NCBI GenBank assembly: GCA_001598975.1
Contig: BBXU01001596.1
Coordinates: forward strand, 1-18,345
DNA length: 18,345 nucleotides
Direction: 5' to 3'
From: Parachlorella kessleri
Taxonomy: Eukaryota > Chlorophyta > Trebouxiophyceae > Chlorellales > Chlorellaceae
Positions 1 to 10,500 of the stretch are shown here, piece by piece (the stretch's first letter is position 1; every line of letters starts with the position of its first letter). A program made the position numbers and the translations under genes. The notes beneath the pieces are model-generated. The model was not told where the DNA came from. It did not search any database and worked only from the letters and a program-made list of their open reading frames with translations.

Positions 1-545
1 TCCAGCCCTGTCAGTCCAGCCCAGCTCTACTCCCTGTTTGCACTACCTGCCACCCATGCTGATACATTCAGCATCCAGCCCTGTCAGTCCAGCCCAGACC
101 AGCTCTACTCCCTATTGCACTACCTACCACCCATGCTAATACAAAACAGTTCCACTTAGAATGGCCCGTATAGGGCCTACATTCCATATCCCCCGCAATG
201 ATCACACTGACAACCAGCGCATCCATAGCAGTCAGACCCATCACCCCACCTCATTCCTCAACTTCCCCTTCTCTAGAACTACCTGCCACGCCATCAATGA
301 GCCTTTCAGTTGACAACTCAGGCAAGACTCAGGCACATTCTGCATCCAGCCCTGTCAGTATAGTTTACTTCTCACTCCCTGCTCGCTCGCACTAACTGCC
401 ACCCATACCGATTTCACGCCAGGCAGGTATAACCCGGCTGACGCCCAGGGTGTGCAGGCCAGCGTCTCACAAAGCAGAACTGCATACAGCCCTGTCAGTC
501 CAGTACTTTTCTAGCTCCTCTCTGTTCGCATTGCTGCCACCGTCA
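1..545. repeat. Degenerate repeat, unit about 73 bases, at least four copies
   Basis: The core TCCAGCCCTGTCAGTCCAG starts at 1 and again at 74, and diverged cores start at 345 and about 485. Each core is followed by a CTC(T)ACTCCCT-like stretch and then by GCACTACCTGCCACCCATGC or a variant. Copies 1 and 2 are adjacent and close to identical. Copies 3 and 4 are about 140 bases apart, roughly two units, so intervening units have probably decayed. The block lies downstream of the 3' end of the minus-strand F-box gene and probably continues to the left of the window. No coding signal, terminal repeats or transposase were seen in positions 1-643. Confidence 0.75.
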
Positions 546-643
546 CCAAAGGCTAAGCCCCGACCACGAAGCCCAGTCCCCAGAGCTGCGGCTTTGCCGC
601 TCACCTCACACCCCAACCAGTCGTGCTAGCTTGCTTCCACTAC

Positions 644-3600
644 CTATCCATCCATGGGCTGTTGCTCTTCTTCTTCCTCGTCATCACTTTGACTTGGGTC
701 GAGAAGGGTGAAAGGGAAGAAGTCCATGGCATGCCGCACATGCACGCCCTCATCCTCGAAGATCACTGTGAACGGGATGTGGTAGCCCTCCTCGTACACT
801 ACCAGGGTTGCAGCCACAAATTGCGGATCCCACACGCCTGCACCCAGCCCAGGGCACTGACTAGTAGCGGTCACAGGGACTGCTGCTCCCACCAGGTTGA
901 GGCTGCTGACGCATTTTGTGGTGGCGCTGGCATTGGGGCTAGCTACGAGCAAGGGGACCAAGAAAAGCATGAAGGAAGCCGAACCAGTACTACGTGACGG
1001 CGCAGGCTGAGCACTTGCCCCACCGACCATGCAATGCACCACAGCAGCCCTGGCATGACATACATAGCATAACATAGCCTGCAGTTGGCCTGCCAGCTTA
1101 CGTTGACCTTTTTCATACACAATTACAAGCTAAGTACCAGCGCAATGCCACCTTCGACGGCCTGCATGCCACCCTGCCTGCCCACCTGGCGTGGCATTAA
1201 TCTGGCCCTGCGCCCGGAAGCGCGCCACTGCTGGGCGCTGCTCCAGGTGCACCACCAGGGTGGCGGCCTCGTAGAAGGCCAGCACCATGCGCGGCAGGCC
1301 GCCCGGCAGCGGGAAGGGGTCGTCCTGGTGTGGGTCGTACCGCCCCACCCGCCCCTGGGCGGCATCCACCACAAAGGAGTACCTGAAGTGAGCAACCCAC
1401 CAAAGGCAGGGGCTCGCATGGTGCGGAGCAGGACCACTTTGCTCCGGGCCCTGTGTTGCTACTGGGCCACCTCAAGTACCCCCCATGTGTCTCAGCTGAC
1501 AACTGCACCACGCTCTCTTGCCCCCACGGGCTTAGCAGGGCAGGGAATTCAATTTGGTTTACCACATTGCGTTGGCAGCAAACATTGGTGCACTGCTGAC
1601 TCATCACCCACAACAAATAGAGCTACAGCAAGGAAGGTCGTGGGGCACCTTCCTCACCTCAGGGCATCCACATTGGGGTCGCCTGTGATTTTGAAAGCCT
1701 GCAGGCGAGGGCCCATGATCCCACACCCAGGGGGAGGCGGCTCCTCAGGTCCAGCCATTCCCAGCCGCAAGATCTCGAGCCCATGCGGCCCGTAACAGGC
1801 CGTGAAGACACCCTGCACATAGCCGTTTTAGTTACCGGTACAGACAAGGCACGGTGCTGCAGCGGCCTTCTCCTACCTAGCAACCTACCACAGGGCTGCT
1901 GGCTGTCGGGGCCACAACCATGCAATCCAGTCACACTTCCCACACAGTCCCATGCCTGAGATACAGGCAGCATCCCCGCCCAGCACATGCAGCACACAAG
2001 ACGCCCTAGCTGCCTGGCATGCCATGCGGGCTGCTGCAACACAATTCAGACCAGGGAGTCAAAATTTGTCTCTTGACCGCTTGGCGGCCCACCTCCAGGC
2101 GCTGCAGGACTGCCACCCCATCAAAGGCCAACCCATTGGCACCCGGCCGCCCAGCAGGCATTAGTGCTGGTGGACCCAGGGCAGGCTGGTTGCCTGATCG
2201 CCACCCAAGTGAGAGCCGCTGATACCGCAGCTCTTGCCTCTCAGGCGCAGGCGCAGCTAGCCAGGAGCCTGAACAAGTACACCGTGGTCTTTCAGGCTCT
2301 ACAAATATTCCGATTACTAGGCATGGCCACAAAGCTTCAGCATGCTGCGCATTTAATACAGCTTGGCGGTCCAGGAGTTGCATGCATGCCCCCAATGCCA
2401 ACGCTCCCGCCTGCCCAGCAGCAGCATAGCTGTGACGACAGCGTCCAGCCTGCATAATCTACCCTCCCCTAGCGTGGAGACCAAGGGTAGCTCAGTGGGT
2501 AGCTCAGGTAGTGGGTAGCCCAGGTGATGGGCACCCCAAACAGTAGTACCTGTGAGCAGCCGAGCATTCGGCCGGCTGTTTATCTCATCCGGCCTATATC
2601 CTCTGTAGACGACCAGCTCCTCTCCATTCTCATGTACAATGAGGCTGTTGCCAAGGTCTTGAGCGGGGAACCAGGCCACCATTGGAAAACACTCCGCATC
2701 ATTGACCGCGCTTAGGATCCCCTGCAGTTGGCGGCAATGCAACTTTTCATGGCCGCAGAAATTGCAATCTCCAGCTCAGCTAACCTGCAACTGACAGGGC
2801 AGCGTGCAACCAACGCTTTGTATCATCGCAGACCCCGAAGCCAGTAGATATCTCGAGGGCACCTAAACAAGTTAGGGGTGAGCAGTCGTTGGACAAGATA
2901 TTACCAAATGTCAGGGCTTTTGCACAGCTGTCCACCCTGTAGCTACGAGCAAAGCCTACTCATGCCAGTTGCCTTGCAAATTCCTTAGACGAGTCAACCT
3001 CATAGATAGCTTACAAGAAATTTCGTGGGGCTGCCCTCTTATGATGCAAGCAGGGTGCTTGGCAACATACCTTGGCATCATGTTCCAGACTGACCACCAT
3101 CCGAGGTCCCACTTGTATTTTAAACCACACATCGTACTGCGGGTGCAGTCAGTGTGCAAATGGTCTCTTAGAGTCCATGACTGCCGGCCATCTACTGTAC
3201 CATATCCCACTGCTTTGCCCATGCTGAGGGCATGACTCGCAGCAGGAAAACATCTCCATCATTCTTCACCGTACAATGGCCTGGACACCCAAGCATTCAC
3301 TAATGCCTGTACCAGACCTCTCTCTTACATTGCATCTGCGCGACATCATGCGCCCCTGCCCCTCCCTCACACCCGGTTCTACCTCGAGCCTTTCCTTAGT
3401 CAGGTTGCAAACTTGACTCCCATGGCACCTCACCTCCCAGGCATTCTCCTGATCAATTGGCGGGTTGGGTACTGGACCTGCTACCACCCGGCTTCCTGTC
3501 AATATGTTTCTGCTAATGGGTTCAATCACGAGGACCTCTCCATGTGGGCGGCAAGCCTCTTCGCTGGTACAGTACCAGACCCCCACAGGCCAAGCACCCA

Positions 3601-4214
3601 GGCTGTGCAGTACCTGCGGCCGGGGGAGGCAGCCCCGTGTTAGGTTCAACTACAATGCGTCTAAGCACAGCAGGCAACCCTCACTGTCCCAACTGGTACC
3701 CATCGGGCAGGCTCTGTAATGCTTCTCTGCTTGGAGGCTGCGCCAGAGGCAGGCTCTCATAACTGACACTACCCCTCAGCAGAATAACCACAAAGCCAGT
3801 GCCTGCTACTCAACGAGGAATCGCAACCCTATCATTGGCCACACGTCTCTTGGGAACCCCAGGAACATCAAAAGGATGAAAGCTAGGTAGCGCACCTGGT
3901 AGATGTGCCTGCTGGTGCGGACTTCCAGTGAGCGCTGTAACCCATCTAGGTCTATCATGCCGGCTGCTTCTGGTTGCTTTGACACCCAAGAGCTGCAGAG
4001 GTTGGCCCACAAAGCCTCCTGGAGCACTACGAGCAGCAGTGTCAGTGACTGGCCTTCTTCGCACAGGTCCTGGCTGGTCCCAGGTCCACACACATACCTG
4101 GTTGGCAGCCTCCGCTAGCCTGAAGCAAGTCAAACCCACAGCCACAAGGTCTCTTGGCGCTAGAAACTTGAGTATGCTTGTGAGTGCATCCAGGGGCAGA
4201 TCGGAAAGGAGCAT
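644..4214 (-). CDS. F-box protein with FBXO31-like C-terminal domain, 9 exons, 459 aa
   Basis: Exons in transcription order are 4214-4098, 4018-3896, 3613-3434, 3136-3071, 2721-2550, 2268-2093, 1812-1658, 1382-1186 and 837-644. All eight introns are GT-AG, all phases match, and the stop is TAG at 644-646. Residues 1-45 are an F-box (LSDLPLDALTSILKFLAPRD), followed by the usual LWANLCSSW block. F-boxes bind SKP1, so a substrate receptor of an SCF ubiquitin ligase is expected. Residues 280-323 contain YGPHGLEI and KITGDPNV, which resemble the C-terminal half of animal FBXO31. The tail is very acidic (DDEEEEE). The start is the first in-frame ATG, six codons inside the open frame and directly before the F-box. 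Intron 1 could end at an upstream AG, adding about 20 residues; the chosen site places EALW next to the F-box, as in other family members. The target is unknown. The gene diverges from the formin gene. Confidence 0.85.
2485..2524. repeat. Short tandem repeat inside F-box gene intron 5
   Basis: Two direct copies of GGGTAGCTCAGK (2485-2496 and 2497-2508) are followed by TAGT and a third copy, GGGTAGCCCAGG (2513-2524). The repeat sits 25 bases from the donor end of intron 5 (2269-2549, minus strand). Its likeness to a tRNA D-arm is superficial, since no partner B box or acceptor stem is present. Confidence 0.7.
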
Positions 4215-4576
4215 GATGTCGGTCTGTGTCAAACACAGCTCCTCGTGTCCTTATCCCACGCCAGGACCTATACAAGGTGATCACCACTGCACCCTCACCC
4301 CTAATTTGTCTGTATGAAGGCTTTCAGTTGGCTTTTGCGAAGGTGACCTCAGGTGACCTCCAGGCTGGATTGACATCAGCAGAGGCGCCAAACTAATCAA
4401 CTTTTCTTAGGCGTGCTAAGCAGATAGATGATAGTTGTTGTTCTCATTTGACGTACTGTAGGTCAGCGTGCGTTCGCCAAAGCCAGTCCGGCTTTGCAGT
4501 CTTCTTTAGGAGGGTCTCTGTCGTTGTTGCGGGTAACATACAGTCGGGGCTCCTGGAGTATGTAGGAACCGAAGAG
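4215..4576. promoter_or_regulatory. Divergent promoter region between F-box and formin genes
   Basis: Only 362 bases separate the two predicted ATG codons, so both 5' untranslated regions and promoters must lie here. Visible elements are an exact 10-base tandem duplication (AGGTGACCTC at 4341-4350 and 4351-4360), an E2F-type site TTTGGCGC on the minus strand (4385-4392), and a seven-codon upstream ORF for the formin transcript (ATG at 4428, TGA at 4449-4451). There is no convincing TATA box. The regulatory roles are inferred from motif matches only. Confidence 0.55.
4385..4392 (-). promoter_or_regulatory. E2F-like site
   Basis: The minus strand reads TTTGGCGC, which fits the E2F/DP consensus TTTSSCGC. 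It lies about 170 bases upstream of the F-box ATG and 185 bases upstream of the formin ATG. E2F sites drive S-phase and mitotic genes in plants and algae. An 8-base motif can occur by chance, so this is suggestive only. Confidence 0.35.
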
Positions 4577-7500
4577 ATGGAGGGAGTGCTGCACAAGCGA
4601 GCGGACCTAGTCAAAAGTTGGAGGTTGATATCCCAAGCCTCAGTGAAGCGAAACTTACGCTTGGTCGGGAGAAAATTCGAGAAGTGATCAGTCGATGGGA
4701 AGCAATCGTCCTGTCAGTTGGCTGCTTGCAGGCCTCGCTACTTCGTCTTGCAGCTAGGAGCCACCCCTGTCCTGATTTACTTCAAGGTAAGCTCCAGCTC
4801 CCTTGCTTGACAAGGGCGGGGATTTCTCAAGCATTTAATGGCTTACCAGCAGAGCCACGTGAACACCAGGCACAACAAAGCCTGTGGGGTTTACTGTCGC
4901 ACTTTCTCTGTGGCTCCGGTGTGCTCTAGCGGGATGCATGTGGCACTGTAAGACTCGCTCACTTACCTCTGACGTGTAGTCAGCAAGCGGCTTGTCAGCA
5001 GATGAGGTTCTTGTGTCTAGCCGTTTCCCTCGTGTATCTACCTGTCCACACCGTGCTGAGATGCAGGGTGGTAAGCCGGCAAAATCGCTGAAGTTGGCAG
5101 GCGGGCGGGTGGTGTTGGAGCCATGTGGTCCAGGAGAGGCACACCGCTTTGCTGTGGAAGCCAGCGGATGCGTCTATCACCTCATGGCTGCTTCGTCCCA
5201 GGAGCAGCAAGCCTGGGTCCAAGCCCTGCATGCTGCCGTGGGCGGTGGCCTGAGTGCCGGCAGTGGAGGGCCTGCGGCAGCAGCAAATGGCGGGGTTAAG
5301 GCTCCTGCAAGCACGCCTCCGCACCTGTCCAGCGTGCGCCCGCGTCATCAGGCAGTTGGAGGGCCTGGTAGTCCTTACGCCAGTCCCTCGCCACAGCAGC
5401 ATCGGCGGCGGACCTCGCTCACTTCTGGCGAGGTTGTTGTAGCCTCCCCATTGGGCATCAAATACCGCTCCGCATCTGCTAGCCAGGACACTCCCAGCCT
5501 GCTATCACCCACAGGCTCCGGCAGCTTTGCTGGCGGCGTGGGGGCAGCCAGTACGCCGCTATCGGCGCCGTCCAGCCAGCGCAAGCGCTCCTTCTTGCAT
5601 GCCGTGGCAGACGTCTTCGCACACGCAGCTACCGGCGCGTCTTCCCCTGCAGGCTCAGAAACTCGCTCACTGGCCTCCGAGGCGACCCTGCCAGAACCCC
5701 TGCAGCTGGCAACATCTCGCAGCTCTGCATCTGAGGCATACAATGCCAACTTGCGGCCACTGGCAGCAGGGCGCCTCCCGCCTATGCGCCAGCTCATGGA
5801 GCGGCTGGCGCACCAGCTGCCAGGGGAGTCGCTAGCAGAGCAATATCAGCGAGCGCTGTTGTATGTGAGCAGCCACTCCCGGGACTTCACCGAAGAGAAA
5901 CTGGAGATTCTGCAGGCAGGTGCCGAGGCCGGCTGCTACTTGCTTGGTGGCAGTGTCGGTGGCCAGATGTCCACTGTGGTTAGGAGAGGGACCTGTGGAT
6001 GCCGCAGTACCGCGGACTGGAGGCTGTCCGTCAATTTGCTGCCTGCTGTGGCACTGCACTGGGCTGGATCCTATGATACTATGCCTGGCGGAGGAAGGGT
6101 GTCCTTGCTTCTATTTGCAGGGCTGGCAGGCGATTGTAGCAGGATGTGCTGGTGACAGCCATGCTGCCACTGCTGGGCGGGCGATGTATGTGCTGGAGGT
6201 GACTCGCAGCAACCCCGGCTGGTCTTGCTGGAGCGAGCACGACACACTTTACGTCAGGTGCGGCGACACGGCCAGCCTCCTAATAATGGCAATGCGGACA
6301 GCAGCTAGATGGCTCGGATGATGTGATGTGGCCCGCACTTTGTTCTGGTGTCCGCTTTCGCTGCTTTGCAAATTCAGCTGTCTCCCACAGCACCCCCGGC
6401 TATTAAGATGGTCATGTCATGCCGTGAAGACCCCATGCTTGTGCATTTTCAACAGCACCACCAGCCCCATTACATCTGAACTCCCACTCGGCATGCGCAC
6501 TATGTGTGGTCTGCAGCCCGGAGAACATGGTGAGCGAGTTGCGACGATGGCCAGGTGTGCCCACGCTGGAGGACCTCAAGGAGTGCCTGGACTTCTCCTC
6601 CAGCGCCTGGGCAGGCCTGTACTGCCAGCTGCATGGCGCAGAGTTGCTACTTGAGGTGGGTAGAAAAACGTGTGCTGACGTTTTGATGATGCTTGCGGGT
6701 TTTAACCTGACTGACCTGTCAGTCTGGCCGCAAATAGTGGTAGCTGACCCACCATTGAGATGCTCATCAGATCATGCCAGTGAGTGGTGCCATGCTGCTG
6801 CAGGCGCTGCTGGTGCACCTGGAGGCCCTTGATGAGGGCACGGTTGAGGCCAGCGAGGCAGTGACAGCTGCCCTGCAGTGCTTGCACGCCCTGGTTAGCG
6901 GTGCCAGCGGCATGGAGGCCTGTGTGGGGTGCAAGGACTTCATCCCTGCTGTCTGCCTGGCCTTGGAACCACGGGAAGCCGCTCGGAGCGAGCTTGTGGT
7001 GCAGCTCCTCGCCAAGGTGTGCTTGTACTCCCAAGCGGGGTATGCCGCTGTCATCCAGACGCTGCTGGGAGAGCCAGTCACCACCTTGCCTGCGGCTGGA
7101 CCTGTGGTTTCAGCAGTGGCTGAACCCAGCACCCGCGATGGCAGTTTGGCAGCCAGCAACGGTCATGATGCTCCACAGCAGCGAGGTGGGACGTTGGCTG
7201 CTGAGGCAGGTTGCGCCGTGCCAGGAAGGGCAGCCTCTGGGGCACCTCCCCCGCCACCCCCACCTCCCAAGCCACGCACAGCTGGTACTGCTGCCCATAC
7301 GCCCCCACCCGCTCCACCACCACCACCTAAGCCCAGCTCTCGTGGCCCTGTGGCTGGCAGTAAACCACCCCCAGCCCCCCCGCCGCCACCTAAGCCGCCG
7401 TCGAAGGTTGCCGCGGCTGCCTCAAAGCTACCGCCAGCCCCACCTCCGCCACCATACAAGCGACCTGCAGGGGCAGCCCTTCCTGCTGCAGCCCTAGCCG

Positions 7501-10500
7501 ATGCAGCAAAGCCGGCTCCTGCAACGCGTTTGGTGCTGCCGCTCGCAGCTTCTGCCCTTGGAGCTCCCAGCCAACCATCAACAAGTGCGCTGGTCAATGA
7601 AGGTCCTGGGCCCGCAGGGCAAACAGAACATGAACCCAGCCAGTCTGCGTCAGCATCGAGCTCAGCAGCACTGGGGGAACAGCAGCAGCAGCAGGAGGCT
7701 CGCTCTCAGCCGCATGAGTCGGCTGGTGCTCTGGTTTCCCAAATACAGACAGCCCTGTCAACTCCTCTACCTAACGAGCCTGGGCGCAGCATCAGTGGCA
7801 GCTCTGGGCCTGTCCATATTGGCGGGCTTGCATGGCTGCATGCGTCCCCTAGGTCTCGGAGGGACCTGTGCCAACTGTTGCTGGACCTCATGAAGGTCAG
7901 TTAGCCATGGCTCACGGCTATGTGCCCTTGGTCCGCTTGCATTCCACGGGGTATGTTGCAGTTTGGCAGCACGAATATGGTCGTGCCCCATCTTCAGATG
8001 GCCGAGCGTGCTGATGCGAGCGCTCTGCACCTCATTGGGGAACTTCTACGACTAAGGGCTCTCGTCTTTGAACACCACTGTGGCCTTGGGGAGGCATTTT
8101 GCTAAGTTGTTCTGTAGCACATTGCAAGTTGACGAGTAGATCGTCCTTGTTGCTAAGTGTACCTGGGAGGTTTGGTGCCATATAGCCAGAGGCATTTGAC
8201 CATTGTCCTGCAGGCCGAGGATGGAAGCCTGCTGGGTGAGGCTGGCGACAGCCTGGATGTAGACTTGAGTGACCATGTGAGTCAGGCTCGCACCTGCGTG
8301 CAGCGGTAGCTTCATGGAGCACTTGCAGCCCCTCTCTCTACAAGCTGACCAGCCGTACCCGCAGTATGTCCTCAGACAGGCTTGCGCTGGGCATCTGAGT
8401 GTCTTTTGGCTCATGGAGCTGCCCTTGACCTGGTGATTGCCAAGGACCTCGGAATCCGATTTGTCCCAATCCTGCCCCTGGGCAGGTCATCCGCCTGATC
8501 TCCATTGCATGTGTAAGCCTGGAGGCTGCTGCTCCCGCAACCGCACCGCTCCGGAAGCGTTTTGTGGAGGCTCTGCTGGAGAGGGGCCTGCTCAAAGTCA
8601 TGGCAGACATTGCGGGCGACTATGAGAACCAGTACCTGCGGCAGGTGGGGACTTGGAGCAGGCGCTTCTTGATTGCAACAAGGTTGCGAAAGGGAAAGCT
8701 GGGTTGGACTTGTCCTCCCTGTTGCACATGAAGGGTCGCTTTGCACTGGGGACAGTGGGGCATTGTGGTTGTGCTAGTGAGTCACATTCAGAAGGGATTC
8801 CAAATCTGCTGTAAGACAGCTTGCCAGTTCTGAGGGTGGACCTGGCCTTGGGAGGCCGTATGAGTCCGTTCTTATGGTTTCGGCTGTTGCTTGGACCTCC
8901 ATGGACATGTTGTGAGCTGCATGGAAGTGCCATTTGGGCTGCAGGAGTTGGAGTTGTTGAAGATGCACATACATGAGGTGCTGGCGCCACCCAAGACGCC
9001 ACCCCAGTCACCGGCGGTTGCGTCACTGCCTGCCACATCGCCGGCTCCAGGTATACTCCTGGGTGCCGGGGGATCAACAAGATGGCAATGTTTGACAGTG
9101 TTCATATCACAGCTTGGGAGTCTTTGTGGTGTGACTTGAGCTCTTGTCTTTACATGCTCATGCCTGCCACTGCTGCATCTCACCGGTGGAAATGCATGTC
9201 CTCTCGCCTAACAGCCATCCAGTGTTACAGCAACTTCAACGCTGCCTTCCCACTGACAGTTCCGCCCAAGCCGCCCCCCAAGGCCGGCCCTCCGCCGCCG
9301 CCACCACCTCCTGGGGGCGCCAAGCGGCCACCGCCACCCCCCCACCTGGCCGCAAGCCTGGTGCACCAGCCCCGCCCCCAGCTCTTGCCGCTCGGCCCAA
9401 GGCAGACCCGGGCCCGCAGCCGGGTGTAAAGATGCGCTCCCTGTTTTGGGATCGGCTGCCTGATGGGCGGGTGGAAGGGACCTTTTGGGAGAAGCATGTG
9501 CCTGCTTATGCACAGCTCGACCTGAAGGAGGCGGAGGGACTGTTCCAAGCCATGCAGCGGAAGACTGGTGCGTGGCTGGCACAAAACCTCATGGCAAGCG
9601 GTGCACTCATTGTGATGACTTCACAGGAATTGAAGAGAAGTGAGCCTCCCTACCCATTATGTTGCTAAATTATTGTTCCTTTGTCGTGACTGTTGCGCAG
9701 CGCATTGAACATTGACTTGTGGTGAGTACCCAGCAGGCTAGGATACCAGGACGGCCCAGCGGAACCAGCTTACCATTCCTGATCTTATACACTAGATGCA
9801 GAGGAGAAGAATGGGAGCAGTGCCAGTGCGGCCAGCCCTAGGAAAGCCAAGCAGCTGGCAGTGCTTGACCTCAAGCGGGCAACGGGGATTGGTGAGTGTA
9901 TAGCCATGCACTGGTACATTCTAGTGCTGCACCTGAGGCTGGATGCTCACCATTGCAGCGCCACAGCGCGTCTTGCTGAGGCACAGCCTGCCTAATAAGT
10001 CAAGTCAGAGCCCCACATACGTGAGCATGATCTGTCGCCCAGAGTGCTTGGGTGACTGCAGCGCCCAGGGGAGCAAAACCCTCCATCCCCTCGCATTGCA
10101 GGCATCCGAATGGCACGGCTGGCGGTGCCCTGGCAGCAGATTCCTGCTGCAGCAGCAGCCCTGGACCCCTCAGTCTTCCGCAGCTCAGAGGACGTGCAGG
10201 CGGTGCTGCAATGCCTGCCTACTGATGATGAAGCGCAGATGCTGGGGTCCTACCTGCGCTCAGGCGGCCAGCTGGACAGCATGTCTGAAGCTGAGGCCTT
10301 CTGCTGGCAGCTGGCACAGGTGTGGGGTGCACTTTTCATTGCAGGTGCATGCACTGTCATTTCTCTGTCCCTCCTGGGAGGCTTCAAGGAAAACAAGGGG
10401 CTCACAGGTTCTCTTATTGGCTTTCGCATTCGATGTTATCAAGTGCCTGCTGCTGGCGCCTGGCTGGTGGAACGAGTCGGCTTCTGCGTAATTTCGAGTT

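Noticed and set aside
2485..2524. Possible tRNA gene (TAGCTCAGTGGG resembles an A box)
   Set aside because: No B box, anticodon arm or acceptor stem pairing nearby; the sequence is a small tandem repeat within an intron.
7163..7597. Minus-strand 144-residue glycine-rich open frame opposite the first polyproline tract
   Set aside because: It is the complement of CCN proline codons (giving GGN glycine codons). It has no intron-compatible neighbours and is fully explained by the FH1 coding strand.
9208..9584. Minus-strand glycine-rich frames opposite the second FH1
   Set aside because: Shadow of proline codons, as above; two such frames overlap each other and neither has domain content.
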